Source of the DNA: an uncultured Porphyromonadaceae bacterium
GTDB lineage: Bacteria > Bacteroidota > Bacteroidia > Bacteroidales > Muribaculaceae
Length of the DNA stretch: 64,000 nt
Assembly: GCA_947427285.1 (NCBI GenBank)
Contig: CANEHE010000001.1
Span: 62,001 to 126,000 of the forward strand
Direction of reading: 5' to 3'
In this document: positions 48,793 through 58,212 of the stretch, in pieces
How the letters are laid out: the number at the start of each line of letters is the position of its first letter
Position numbering within the stretch: position 1 is the first letter of the stretch
Program-made: the position numbers and the translations under genes
Notes under the pieces: model-generated
What the model saw: only the letters and a program-made list of their open reading frames with translations
Database searches by the model: none
What the model was told of the DNA's origin: nothing

Positions 48793-50895
48793 ATGGAATT
48801 CAAACTGACATCCGAGTATTGTCCTACAGGCGATCAGCCGGAGGCAATTGCCGAACTTGCCCAAGGTGTTGAGCAGGGAGTGGCTGCACAGACGCTCCTC
48901 GGGGTGACTGGCAGCGGTAAGACGTTCACCATGGCAAATGTCATCAGCCAGGTGCGTCGTCCTACGCTTATTCTCTCTCACAACAAGACACTTGCGGCGC
49001 AGCTTTATAGTGAATTCAAGAGTTTTTTCCCGGAAAACTCAGTACAGTATTTTGTGAGTTACTACGACTATTATCAACCGGAAGCATACATTCCTTCCAC
49101 TCAGAAGTATATTGAGAAGGATCTGATGATCAACGATCAGATTGAGAAATTGCGTCTTTCCACCGTGGCAGCCCTCCTGTCCGGTCGCAGGGATGTGGTG
49201 GTGGTCTCGTCAGTGTCTTGTATATACGGTATGGGTAATCCGGAAGACTTTGAACAGAGCGTAGTCAGAATTGCTGTCGGTGACAGATTGTCGCGCAATG
49301 CCTTTATGCGCAAATTGGTTGATTCACTCTACTCCCGTTCGGAAGTGGAGTTGGAGAGTGGCCAGTTTCGGGCTAAAGGGGATACAGTCGATATAAAGTT
49401 GTCTTTTGAAGACATTCAGCTTAGAGTGCTGTTCTGGGGCGATGAGATAGAAAGTATCCAGACAATAGATCCTTCCACTGGTCTGGTGCTTTCAAAGCTG
49501 GAAGGATTCAATATATATCCGGCCAATATTTTTGTGACATCAAAGGAGCGTGCATCCCGTGCGATTGACCAGATAGCTCTGGATCTTGGTGCACAGGAGG
49601 AATTTTTCATCCGTGAAGGGAAAAGTCTTGAGGCTGCCCGTCTTCATGAACGGGTGAGTTATGATCTGGAAATGATACGTGAGTTGGGTCATTGTTCGGG
49701 GATAGAGAACTATTCCCGTTATTTCGACGGCCGTGAACCTGGAATGCGCCCGTTCTGTCTGCTTGACTATTTTCCGAAGGATTACCTTACCATTGTAGAT
49801 GAGAGTCATGTCACTCTGCCCCAGATACGCGGAATGAACGGAGGGGATTTGTCCCGGAAAATGAATCTTGTGGAGTATGGATTCCGTCTGCCTGCCGCCA
49901 TAGACAATCGTCCTCTTAAATTTGATGAATTTGAGAGACTGACCAATCAGGTGATATATGTAAGTGCGACTCCGGGCGACTATGAGCTGCAGAAATGCGA
50001 AGGTGTAGTCACTGAACAGGTGATACGTCCTACCGGTCTGCTTGATCCGGAGATAGAGGTGCGTCCTACCGATTGTCAGGTGGATGATCTCATGGAGGAG
50101 ATCCAGCTGTGCCGGGAGAGAGGGGAAAGAGCACTTGTCACAACGCTTACAAAACGTATGGCCGAAGAATTGAACCAGCATCTGAATAAATTCGGTGTCA
50201 ACAGTGCATACATACATAGCGATGTGGAGACACTTGACCGTATCAAGATTCTGGACGATCTGCGGGTAGGCATCTATGATGTCATTGTAGGGGTGAATCT
50301 GCTTCGCGAAGGACTCGATCTGCCTCAGGTGAGCCTCGTCGCCATTCTCGATGCCGATAAGGAAGGATTTCTGCGCAATCACCGTAGCCTTACCCAGACC
50401 GCAGGTCGAGCGGCCCGCAATGTGAACGGCAGGGTGATAATGTATGCGGATAAAATCACCGACAGCATGCGTCTCACTATTGACGAGACTGAGCGCAGAC
50501 GGGCAAAACAGATGTTGTATAACGAGCGTCATGGTATCACTCCTACCCAGATAGTGAAGTCTTCAGATTCGTCCGATCTTCTGGAACTTTACGGCGATTC
50601 TTCTCAGGAATCCGGACAGAAGACCTCTGGTAATCAATCTCGAGGAATTAAGAAGAATGCAGAAGCATCTTGTCCTGTACCTTATATAGAGGGAGTGAAT
50701 GACCATTCCAGAGCGGCGGAACCTGTCATGGAATATATGGGAGCCGCTGAATTGCGCCGACGAGTGGCCCGACTTCATGATCTGATGGCGGAAGCGGCCC
50801 GAAAAATGGAGTTTATTCAGGCCGCGCAGTATCGCGACGAACTCATAGAGTGTCAGAATCGTCTTGAGGCTCTCGGGGAGGGAGAGGACAGATGA
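48793..50895 (+). CDS. uvrB: Excinuclease ABC subunit B
   Basis: Central protein of nucleotide excision repair, 700 residues from this start. Walker A GVTGSGKT (37-44), the damage-probing beta-hairpin region YYDYYQPEAYIP, helicase motifs DESHVTLPQIRGM, SATPGDYEL and the GVNLLREGLDLPQVSLVAILDADKEGF block, QTAGRAARN, and the C-terminal UVR domain that recruits UvrC (LRRRVARLHDLMAEA...). A low-complexity linker (about 600-650) precedes the UVR domain. The ATG at 48793 is preferred to one at 48742, because the latter lies within the promoter. It overlaps ygiQ by four bases. Confidence 0.97.
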   Translation: MEFKLTSEYCPTGDQPEAIAELAQGVEQGVAAQTLLGVTGSGKTFTMANVISQVRRPTLILSHNKTLAAQLYSEFKSFFPENSVQYFVSYYDYYQPEAYIPSTQKYIEKDLMINDQIEKLRLSTVAALLSGRRDVVVVSSVSCIYGMGNPEDFEQSVVRIAVGDRLSRNAFMRKLVDSLYSRSEVELESGQFRAKGDTVDIKLSFEDIQLRVLFWGDEIESIQTIDPSTGLVLSKLEGFNIYPANIFVTSKERASRAIDQIALDLGAQEEFFIREGKSLEAARLHERVSYDLEMIRELGHCSGIENYSRYFDGREPGMRPFCLLDYFPKDYLTIVDESHVTLPQIRGMNGGDLSRKMNLVEYGFRLPAAIDNRPLKFDEFERLTNQVIYVSATPGDYELQKCEGVVTEQVIRPTGLLDPEIEVRPTDCQVDDLMEEIQLCRERGERALVTTLTKRMAEELNQHLNKFGVNSAYIHSDVETLDRIKILDDLRVGIYDVIVGVNLLREGLDLPQVSLVAILDADKEGFLRNHRSLTQTAGRAARNVNGRVIMYADKITDSMRLTIDETERRRAKQMLYNERHGITPTQIVKSSDSSDLLELYGDSSQESGQKTSGNQSRGIKKNAEASCPVPYIEGVNDHSRAAEPVMEYMGAAELRRRVARLHDLMAEAARKMEFIQAAQYRDELIECQNRLEALGEGEDR

Positions 50896-52790
50896 CTGAT
50901 GCCCATAGAAATGGATTATCGAAGTACGAACGGCGTTGGCTCCCGACATCACGTGATGAGATGAACCGTCTTGGCTGGGATCAGGCTGATGTGATTATTT
51001 TTTCCGGAGATGCATACGTGGATCATCCCTCTTTCGGTGCTGCGGTGATAGGTCGTTCCCTTGAAGCCGCCGGTTATCGGGTGGCCATTGTGCCTCAGCC
51101 GAACTGGCGCGATGATTTGAGGGATTTCCGGAAACTTGGACGGCCGCGTCTTTTTTTCGGAATATCAGCCGGAGCGATGGATTCGATGGTCAACCACTAT
51201 ACCGCTAATCGTCGTCTTCGTCATGATGATGCCTATACACCAGATGGCAGACATGGGATGCGTCCTGATTATCCGACCATAGTCTATTCAAAGATTCTGC
51301 GTGAACTTTATCCCGATGTGCCTATAATAGCCGGAGGAATCGAGGCATCTCTGCGCAGAGTGGCACATTATGATTACTGGCAAGACCGGTTGCGCCCTCC
51401 CTTTATACTTGATACTTCCGCTGATATGATCGTCTACGGTATGGGAGAGAAAGCAGTCGTTGAGCTTGCGAAAAGACTCGATGGAGGGGAGTGTATATCG
51501 GAGATAACCGATGTGCCGCAGACAGTTTTTATTTCTGCAGGATCTTTATCTGAAGGAGCTGACGATGTGATACGTCTCAATTCATACGAGGATTGCTTGC
51601 GTGACAGGAGAAAGCAGGCGGCCAATTTCAAAGTGGTGGAGGAGGAATCAAACCGTTTTGAAGGGCATATTGTGATTCAACAGGCTCTTGGCCGATGGAT
51701 AAGAATGAACCCGATGTATCCTCCTCTTTCCACTGAAGAGGTTGATGCGTCTTTCGATCTTCCGTATACACGTCTTCCCCATCCGCGTTATAGGGGCAAA
51801 CGGATTCCGGCATACGAGATGATCCGGCATTCCGTATGTATGCATCGCGGATGCTTCGGAGGATGTGCTTTCTGCACCATATCCGCCCATCAGGGTAAGC
51901 ATATTGCGTCTCGTTCGAAAGAATCCATTTTGCGTGAGGTAAGGCAGGTGGTAGCCATGGAGGACTTCAAAGGGTATATTTCAGACCTCGGAGGTCCGTC
52001 CGCCAATATGTATGGTATGCATGGACGTAATCTGAATATGTGCAGAAAATGTGTCCGTCCTTCGTGTCTGTATCCGGAGCCATGTCCGAATCTTGACACA
52101 GATCATTCCGGATTGCTTGACATATACCGCACGGTAGATGCCATTCCAGGTGTTAAGAAAAGTTTTATCGGCAGCGGGGTGCGCTACGATCTGGCAATGC
52201 ATCATACAGGGCGTGCGGAAGTTGACGCCGCAAACCGAGAATATATACGTGAACTGTTATGTAACCATGTCAGCGGGCGTCTTAAAGTGGCTCCGGAGCA
52301 TACTTCATCTAAGGTGCTTGCAATGATGCGTAAACCCGACTTCGGCATGTTCAGGAAATTCAAGCGTATATTTGATGATACCAATCGGCGTTATGGTCTG
52401 CGCCAGCAACTGATACCGTATTTTATCTCCTCTCATCCCGGATGTCATGAACTTGATATGGCGGAATTGGCTGCGGAGACCAAGAGTCTTGATTTTCATC
52501 TTGAACAGGTACAGGATTTTACTCCTACTCCTATGACGGTTGCGACAGAAACATATTACACCGGATATCATCCCTATACGCTCAAACCGGTTTTTACTGC
52601 CCGTACTCCGGACGAGAAACTCGCTCAGAGGCAGTTCTTCTTCTGGTACAAGCCAGAGGCCCGAAAAGGTATAACAGATGCGTTGCGACGTATGCACCGG
52701 CCGGATCTTATCCAACGGCTCTATGGTCAGAATAAAGTTGAGGGACATAAGGGGAAATCAAGAGAAGACTCTCGTCGATCCCGGAGGTGA
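50892..52790 (+). CDS. ygiQ: YgiQ-family radical SAM protein
   Basis: A 632-residue radical SAM enzyme of the YgiQ group, whose reaction is not established. The iron-sulfur cluster cysteines are Cys321, Cys325 and Cys328 (RGCFGGCAFCTIS), the CX3CX2C pattern. The N-terminal domain carries DVIIFSGDAYVDHPSFG and IIAGGIEASLRRVAHYDYW, typical of the family. A later motif MYGMHGRNLNMCRKCVRPSC may bind a second metal centre. The C-terminus is basic (KGKSREDSRRSRR), suggesting RNA binding. The start overlaps the uvrB stop (ATGA), so the pair is coupled although no functional link is known. Confidence 0.92.
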   Translation: MTDAHRNGLSKYERRWLPTSRDEMNRLGWDQADVIIFSGDAYVDHPSFGAAVIGRSLEAAGYRVAIVPQPNWRDDLRDFRKLGRPRLFFGISAGAMDSMVNHYTANRRLRHDDAYTPDGRHGMRPDYPTIVYSKILRELYPDVPIIAGGIEASLRRVAHYDYWQDRLRPPFILDTSADMIVYGMGEKAVVELAKRLDGGECISEITDVPQTVFISAGSLSEGADDVIRLNSYEDCLRDRRKQAANFKVVEEESNRFEGHIVIQQALGRWIRMNPMYPPLSTEEVDASFDLPYTRLPHPRYRGKRIPAYEMIRHSVCMHRGCFGGCAFCTISAHQGKHIASRSKESILREVRQVVAMEDFKGYISDLGGPSANMYGMHGRNLNMCRKCVRPSCLYPEPCPNLDTDHSGLLDIYRTVDAIPGVKKSFIGSGVRYDLAMHHTGRAEVDAANREYIRELLCNHVSGRLKVAPEHTSSKVLAMMRKPDFGMFRKFKRIFDDTNRRYGLRQQLIPYFISSHPGCHELDMAELAAETKSLDFHLEQVQDFTPTPMTVATETYYTGYHPYTLKPVFTARTPDEKLAQRQFFFWYKPEARKGITDALRRMHRPDLIQRLYGQNKVEGHKGKSREDSRRSRR

Positions 52791-52795
52791 AAAAA

Positions 52796-52827
52796 TTTGT
52801 ACATGTCGGAATTTTTCACTACTTTCG
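52796..52827 (+). promoter_or_regulatory. Promoter of the DPP5-like lipoprotein operon
   Basis: TTTG (52796-52799), 20-base spacer, TACTTTCG (52820-52827), about 50 bases before the ATG at 52879. It lies within an imperfect inverted repeat (52787-52797 and 52810-52819) that overlaps the ygiQ stop and could form a weak terminator stem. Confidence 0.65.
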
Positions 52828-52878
52828 CGCCGCAAACGGCTTATGATGTAAGACCTTAAAATCTAAATCAATTATTAT

Positions 52879-55029
52879 ATGAACAAAACCAAACTCGCCA
52901 TGAGCACGCTCATGTTTCCCGCTTTGCTTGCTGGATGCGGACAAGGCAATTCCGGCAAGACTGTTATCGAGCAGCCTTCGGTGGAAGTGGTTGATGGAAT
53001 GTTCTCCGCTGAAGTGCTTGAAGCACTCGGACGCGTGGGTAATGCCACTCCTTCTCCCGATGGCAAGTATGTCATCTTCACTCTCAGCTACGAGAGTATT
53101 GCTGACAATGCTTCTAATGCGGAAATCTATCGCATGAATGCGGACGGCACTGATGTCAAAAGACTTACAACTACTCCTTCATCGGAATCGAATCTCCGTT
53201 GGATTGATGGAGGAAATCTTATCGCTTTCATAGCTAAAGATGATAAGACTGAGAAGCCTCAGGTATTTACCATGAAACCTGACGGCTCCTCCATGACTCG
53301 TGTCAGCAGCGTGTCTAATGGAGTGATGTGTTTTGAGATTTCACCAGATGAATCGAAGATTGTGTTTGGTGCTCCCATTGATGCTGACGACAAGGATCCG
53401 GCTCTTTTCGAGGGCCTTCCCAATACTACGGGCCGTGTTGTGAATGATCTGATGTATAAGCATTGGGATGAGTGGGTGACTGAGATTCCTCATCCGTTTG
53501 TGGCTGACTTCAAAACCGGTTCTGGCTATCAGGTGGCTAATGAGATCGATATTATGAAAGGTGAGCCTTATGAATGTCCGATGAAACCGTTCGGAGGTGC
53601 TGAGACGTTCGCATGGACTCCCGACAGCAAACAGCTTGTGTATACTTCCCGTAAACTCAAAGGTAAGGATTATGCGTTCTCTACCGATTCGAATCTGTAT
53701 CTTTATGACCTCGCTTCGGGAAAGACCGAGTGTCTGACGGAAGGAATCGAAGGCTATGATACGAATCCAGTGTTCTCGCCTGATGGCTCGTCGCTTGCAT
53801 GGCTTTCCATGGAGACAGCAAAGTTTGAGAGCGACAAGAAGCGTCTGATGGTGATGGATATGAAGACCCGCACAAAACGCGATCTTACCGCTGACTGGGA
53901 TTATTGGCCAGAGGAACTGGCATGGTCTCCCGATGGCAAAGGCATATTCTTCGCCGGATACTATCAGGGTACAAAGCCTGTGTTTAAGATTGATGTGGCT
54001 ACATGTGCCATAGATACACTTGCTTCAGGAGTATGGGATTATGAGGGTGTACACCCGATCAGCAACAATGCCGCCATGACGCTTCGTCACAGCATGAGCC
54101 GTCCGAATGAGATATGCCTTGCCTCCAAAGGACAGGAACCCAAGGATCTGACATCGTTCAATGCGGAATTGCTTGGCAAGTGCAAGCTCGGAAAAGTGGA
54201 GAAAATGATGATTCCCACTACTGATGGCAAGGAGATGTGCACATGGGTAGTACTTCCACCGGATTTCGATCCCAATAAGAAATATCCTGCCATCCTTTAT
54301 TGCCAGGGTGGCCCGCAACAGGCTGTCAGCCAGTTCTGGAGCTATCGCTGGAATTTCATGATCATGGCTGCACACGGATATATAGTTATATGTCCTAACC
54401 GTCGCGGTCTGCCTGGCTTCGGTACAGAATGGAACCGCCAGATCTCTGGTGATTACGGAGGTCAGAACATGAAAGACTATCTCTCTGCAGTGGATTATAT
54501 GAAAGAGAAGCCCTACGTGGACAATGAACGTATTGGTGCTATCGGAGCCAGTTACGGTGGCTTCTCCGTATATTGGCTTGCAGGACATCATGAAGGCCGT
54601 TTCGCTGCTCTTGTGGCTCATGCCGGAATTTTCAATATCGAGGCCCAGTATCTTGAGACGGAAGAGATGTGGTTTGCTGACTTTGATCTCGGTGGACCCT
54701 ATTGGGAGAAAGAGAATTCTGTTGCTCAGCGTACGTATGCCAATTCTCCCCATCGTTTTGTTGACAAGTGGACTGCTCCTATTCTGGTTACAGTAGGCGA
54801 ACTCGACTATCGTATCCTCGCTTCGCAGGGTATGATGGCTTTCAATGCTGCCAAGATGCGTGGCCTTGAGGCCGAAATGCTTGTTTTCCCGGATGAGAAT
54901 CACTGGGTGCTTAAGCCTCAGAATGCGGTTCTTTGGCAGAGGGTATTTTTTCAGTTCCTTGATAAGTATCTCAAAGCTCCGAAGGCACCTGTCAAAGAAG
55001 TTTCGGAGGAAACAGATAAGAAGATATGA
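52879..55029 (+). CDS. Lipoprotein S9 family dipeptidyl-peptidase (DPP5-like)
   Basis: Exported serine peptidase of 716 residues. The signal ends in the lipobox LLAGC with Cys20, so it is a lipoprotein. A beta-propeller (about 40-430) with repeated TPSPDGKYVIFT, WTPDSKQLVYTS, FSPDGSSLAWLS and WSPDGKGIFFAG blades is followed by the alpha/beta-hydrolase domain with catalytic Ser558 (GASYGGF), Asp643 (GELDYRI) and His675 (DENHWV). The match in size and layout is to DPP5 of Porphyromonas gingivalis, which releases dipeptides from peptides in the periplasm. This would help an amino-acid-using gut anaerobe. It overlaps the next gene by four bases. Confidence 0.92.
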   Translation: MNKTKLAMSTLMFPALLAGCGQGNSGKTVIEQPSVEVVDGMFSAEVLEALGRVGNATPSPDGKYVIFTLSYESIADNASNAEIYRMNADGTDVKRLTTTPSSESNLRWIDGGNLIAFIAKDDKTEKPQVFTMKPDGSSMTRVSSVSNGVMCFEISPDESKIVFGAPIDADDKDPALFEGLPNTTGRVVNDLMYKHWDEWVTEIPHPFVADFKTGSGYQVANEIDIMKGEPYECPMKPFGGAETFAWTPDSKQLVYTSRKLKGKDYAFSTDSNLYLYDLASGKTECLTEGIEGYDTNPVFSPDGSSLAWLSMETAKFESDKKRLMVMDMKTRTKRDLTADWDYWPEELAWSPDGKGIFFAGYYQGTKPVFKIDVATCAIDTLASGVWDYEGVHPISNNAAMTLRHSMSRPNEICLASKGQEPKDLTSFNAELLGKCKLGKVEKMMIPTTDGKEMCTWVVLPPDFDPNKKYPAILYCQGGPQQAVSQFWSYRWNFMIMAAHGYIVICPNRRGLPGFGTEWNRQISGDYGGQNMKDYLSAVDYMKEKPYVDNERIGAIGASYGGFSVYWLAGHHEGRFAALVAHAGIFNIEAQYLETEEMWFADFDLGGPYWEKENSVAQRTYANSPHRFVDKWTAPILVTVGELDYRILASQGMMAFNAAKMRGLEAEMLVFPDENHWVLKPQNAVLWQRVFFQFLDKYLKAPKAPVKEVSEETDKKI

Positions 55030-55364
55030 AAATGAAAAGTACAATAACGTTGTTCCTGTCGGCATTGATGTTCATTCTCGCATCATGCTCCGCTTCGGAT
55101 CCTGTCGATCAGGCTTGCGATATACTTGACAAGGCCTCCGAACAGGTGAAGGAAGCCTCTACAGAGGATGAGGCCAGAGAGATTGCCGATCAGACAGCTT
55201 CGCGTCTGCGGGAACTTCAGCTTGACCAAAAGAAGCTGACATCTGCGGAACAGGCCCGTCTTACGAAATCTATTGTCGGTTTCATGCAGGCGGCTATGAG
55301 CTCGAAGATAGACTTTACCAAGCCGGAGGCAGCTACTGTGCTTGACCTTCAGAGTAATGAATAG
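55026..55364 (+). CDS. Small lipoprotein of unknown function
   Basis: A 112-residue lipoprotein: MKMKSTITLFLSALMFILAS ends in the lipobox LASC (Cys21). The mature part is helical and charged (DQACDILDKASEQVKEASTEDEAREI and SRLRELQLDQKKLTSAEQ), like a short coiled-coil bundle. No domain recognised. Its ATG overlaps the stop of the DPP5-like gene (ATGA), so they are translated together. A partner or anchor role for the peptidase is possible but unproven. A strong terminator follows at 55421-55462. Confidence 0.8.
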   Translation: MKMKSTITLFLSALMFILASCSASDPVDQACDILDKASEQVKEASTEDEAREIADQTASRLRELQLDQKKLTSAEQARLTKSIVGFMQAAMSSKIDFTKPEAATVLDLQSNE

Positions 55365-55420
55365 TTTTGAGACGTATGACCGATATAGATATGTTCATAT
55401 GTGATTCCTAAAAATTAGTT

Positions 55421-55462
55421 TAATAAAATGGCCTCCAGGAAATTCTGGAGGCCATTTTATTA
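55421..55462. terminator. Bidirectional terminator, perfect 18-bp stem
   Basis: TAATAAAATGGCCTCCAG (55421-55438) and CTGGAGGCCATTTTATTA (55445-55462) are exact complements around a 6-base loop. The right arm includes the stop codon of the convergent EFR1 gene (55460-55462). Confidence 0.92.
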
Positions 55463-56245
55463 TTGTTGGGAGTGTGAAAGAGGTAACGGGCATGTATATT
55501 GCCCTTTCATCCGTGTGATTTTGCCGTAAGCCACGGCATGTACGGGGCAAATGTGGTAGCATGCCAGACATGAGACACATCTGATGTCCCATTTCGGATG
55601 TCCTTCACTAATCTCGATGTTGCGTACGGGACATACTGCGGCGCATCGTCCGCATCCGATACACGAGGAAGCCCAGTGCCACCTGGAAGTGTTGATGCCC
55701 CATCGTGAGAAAAGCGGATAGATGAGATGGCTTTTGAGCCAGGGAAATTTCCCACGGATTACATCTATTTTCCAATTGGCGGATTTTATCTGTCTGCCAA
55801 TTTCATCCACACGTATCTGGGCATATTCAAGTTTGTTGGCGCAAACCTCCTGAGAATCCACGTCGAAGCCAGGAAGCAGAACATACGTGTTAGGCATTGT
55901 CACACTCCAGGCACCTGACATGTTCAGACCTTTTGCTTCAAGTTCTTTTTTTAGCATTTCCGGAGTGAGACCGGTATCATCCCCGCAGGTACAGACTGCC
56001 CATACAGGAATAAGATGGGTTTTTATGATGCCACAGAAACTGTCGGAGAGGCGTCTGATAAAGTTCAATACCAGCGGTGGAACTCCCCACGAATAAACAG
56101 GAAATACAAAACCGAGCTGAGAACCTTCAAACAGAACCTCTTCGGGAATGGAGGAGGGGATGAAACATGGTTTTTCATCAAGAATATCAGCAAGTCTATA
56201 GGCCGTGAATCTGGAGTTGCCGGTGCCGGAAAAGAAAAAAATCAT
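55460..56245 (-). CDS. EFR1-family flavodoxin-ferredoxin protein
   Basis: A 261-residue soluble redox protein. The N-terminal flavodoxin-like part has the FMN phosphate loop FSGTGNSRFTA (residues 5-15) and PVYSWGVPPLVLNF. The C-terminal part has two [4Fe-4S] motifs, CIGCGRCAAVCP and CVSCLACYHICP. This layout is the EFR1 family common in anaerobes; the electron partners are unknown. The stop codon lies inside the terminator stem shared with the convergent lipoprotein gene. It is last in a minus-strand run after holA, 34 bases downstream. Confidence 0.9.
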   Translation of the reverse strand: MIFFFSGTGNSRFTAYRLADILDEKPCFIPSSIPEEVLFEGSQLGFVFPVYSWGVPPLVLNFIRRLSDSFCGIIKTHLIPVWAVCTCGDDTGLTPEMLKKELEAKGLNMSGAWSVTMPNTYVLLPGFDVDSQEVCANKLEYAQIRVDEIGRQIKSANWKIDVIRGKFPWLKSHLIYPLFSRWGINTSRWHWASSCIGCGRCAAVCPVRNIEISEGHPKWDIRCVSCLACYHICPVHAVAYGKITRMKGQYTCPLPLSHSQQ

Positions 56246-56279
56246 ATATTCAGGGAGAAAAGGGGAGAGATAAGTAATT

Positions 56280-57329
56280 TTACAGTGATACGAGACGGAA
56301 TATTAGCTCCCGTAGCAAATCAAATTCATTGCGGACTGAGCCGATACCTTTTGATTGGCAGTCAAAATCCCGTATAGCAGACACACATGAAGCACTCTGA
56401 CGTAGGCTGTAGAAACGCATCGCAGTCTTTAGCTCCCGGATGGAATATTCGTTTTTTGCCCCTATGGCAGCCATTATTGCCTGGTCTGTACGCTCTTTAA
56501 GGCACTCTACGATAACAAGACGGCTGTAGAAATTGAAGAGCAGGGCAACCGTGGCCACAGCTGGATGCTGACGTGGACTTCGAGAGAAATAGTCCACTAT
56601 TGTCATTGCTTTTCGATAGTCTTTTACAGCGAGGGCCGATGTCAGTTCGAAGTTGTTGAAATCTTTGCTGAAACCGGTATGACGCTCCACCATGTCGACT
56701 GTGATGGTCTTTGCAATACCTTTCTCGGCAACCGTGATCTTATCAATTTCGCTGAATATCTTGTTAAGTTCCGCCCCCTGTAGCTCTGTCAGCATTGTGA
56801 TTGCCTTGTCATCGATTCTAAGTCCGCGGGAGGAGCAATAATCGCGTATATGAGGAGCAATGTTGTAGTCTCTTACACGGTCGGAACGGAAAACAATCCC
56901 TCCCCCGGTGTTGACGGCTTTGGCAAGTTTCGATGAGGCTGAGAGTGCTTCTCCTTTATAGGCAATGGCCAATATAGTTGAGGGAACCGGTTTTTCAGCG
57001 TATGAGGCAAGACGCTCAAGACGCGTTTTTGCCCTGTCCATGGCTTGTGCCTCTTTAAGAAGCACAAGTTGGCGTTGACCTGAAAGTGGAAACTGGCGTG
57101 CGGAGGCCGCCACTATATCAATGTCGGCTTCAGCTCCATAATATGTGAATATGTTGAAATCACGGTCAGAAGGTTCTATCGCTTTATCTTCAAGCAGTTC
57201 TATTATCTGGTCGATGAAATATTCTTCCTCTCCAGACAGAAGATATACGGGTGCAAACTCTCCTTTGCGGATGGAGGCTGCAATGTCGCGGAATGACACG
57301 GATGACGTTGCTTTAGTTGTTTTTGCCAT
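56280..57329 (-). CDS. holA: DNA polymerase III subunit delta
   Basis: Clamp-loader delta subunit of 349 residues that opens the sliding clamp. Features of the family: N-terminal YLLSGEEEYFIDQIIELLED, FNIFTYYGAEADIDIVAASARQFPLSGQRQLVLLKEAQ, and the C-terminal collar region with ALLFNFYSRLVIVECLKERT. The ATPase fold lacks a catalytic P-loop, as expected for delta. Start at 57329 overlaps the CPBP protease gene end by 17 bases. Confidence 0.94.
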   Translation of the reverse strand: MAKTTKATSSVSFRDIAASIRKGEFAPVYLLSGEEEYFIDQIIELLEDKAIEPSDRDFNIFTYYGAEADIDIVAASARQFPLSGQRQLVLLKEAQAMDRAKTRLERLASYAEKPVPSTILAIAYKGEALSASSKLAKAVNTGGGIVFRSDRVRDYNIAPHIRDYCSSRGLRIDDKAITMLTELQGAELNKIFSEIDKITVAEKGIAKTITVDMVERHTGFSKDFNNFELTSALAVKDYRKAMTIVDYFSRSPRQHPAVATVALLFNFYSRLVIVECLKERTDQAIMAAIGAKNEYSIRELKTAMRFYSLRQSASCVSAIRDFDCQSKGIGSVRNEFDLLRELIFRLVSL

Positions 57330-58209
57330 AGCGTAGAGGAATTTGACGGCCCCGTATGAATCTTAAGCAGAGGATGATAGCTCCGGAGGTGAAAATAAGA
57401 GATATGAAACTTAGCCAGAGTGTATCACCGGTTCCCCATGTCTCAATAAAATAACAGTTGTGTCCGCGGAGTGCAAGCCAGGTAGTGAGTACCACTACGC
57501 TGTTGTTTATGGCATGTGCTGTTGCAGAAAGCCATATCGAGCCGCTCCATAGATAAAGATATCCGAAAAATGCTCCTAATAAAAGTCTGGGAATAAATCC
57601 GAAAGGCTGGAAGTGCATGATACTGAATACAAGGGCTGCTGTCCAGACGGCTCCTTGCGGTGACATGCTCGGCCCTATGAGTATTTTTTGTAGGGCTCCC
57701 CGGAAAAAAATCTCTTCGGCAAATCCAGTCAGAACACCTACTATGATTATCCCGGCTATAAGACCTCCGGGACTGGTAGTGTCGAGCATGGTGTCGGTAA
57801 ATCTCCCCGCTTCGTTTTCCCATGCCCGGAATGTCTTATCAATGCTGTCAGGAAAACGGATCCCTTCGTTGAGATTTATTATTTCATTTAGCATGGGGAG
57901 GGCTAATATAAGTGTCATTATTGCAAGTATGATGTCTGTGCAGGACACTCCTGTGCATGCTCCTAAATTTTTCCATGGCGTTCGAGAACCTGTGAGACGG
58001 AATGCTAACCAGGAAGGAAGAATAAAACCAAGCATGGCCTGAAGAACTGATTGTGCCAGAAGAACTGCGCGTTCATTGCCGGATAGGAGAGTGGCAAAAG
58101 CCTGCCCTGCAAGCGATGCGAGACACAATCCTAAAAACAGCATTCCTCCAAGTATGAGAAGGCTGACAGTACGGGATGGAGTTGTGCGGAAGTCGGATGC
58201 TGGATTCAT
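57313..58209 (-). CDS. CPBP family intramembrane metalloprotease
   Basis: A 298-residue multi-pass membrane protein (about eight hydrophobic segments) with the Abi/CaaX motifs: motif 1 EEIFFRGALQ (EEXXXR), motif 2 FSIMHFQPFGFIPRLLLGAFFGYLY (FXXXH), and motif 3 with HAINNS. These residues form the glutamate-histidine active site of CAAX-type proteases. Bacterial members serve in bacteriocin immunity, protein maturation or regulation; the role here is unknown. Overlaps holA by 17 bases and lies 3 bases after lptB. Confidence 0.9.
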   Translation of the reverse strand: MNPASDFRTTPSRTVSLLILGGMLFLGLCLASLAGQAFATLLSGNERAVLLAQSVLQAMLGFILPSWLAFRLTGSRTPWKNLGACTGVSCTDIILAIMTLILALPMLNEIINLNEGIRFPDSIDKTFRAWENEAGRFTDTMLDTTSPGGLIAGIIIVGVLTGFAEEIFFRGALQKILIGPSMSPQGAVWTAALVFSIMHFQPFGFIPRLLLGAFFGYLYLWSGSIWLSATAHAINNSVVVLTTWLALRGHNCYFIETWGTGDTLWLSFISLIFTSGAIILCLRFIRGRQIPLRYGKNN

Positions 58210-58212
58210 CTG

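Noticed and set aside
48528-48803. A 92-residue N-terminal extension of recJ
   Set aside because: It crosses a full -33/-7 promoter at 48620-48651 and does not look like RecJ. The family start at 48527 fits.
49540-50532. A 330-codon open frame on the minus strand inside uvrB
   Set aside because: It is opposite a clearly coding, highly conserved gene. The translation has no recognisable motif and no promoter was seen.
54025-55065. A 346-codon minus-strand open frame opposite the DPP5-like gene
   Set aside because: The plus-strand protein has all peptidase motifs. The reverse translation looks like codon-bias shadow.
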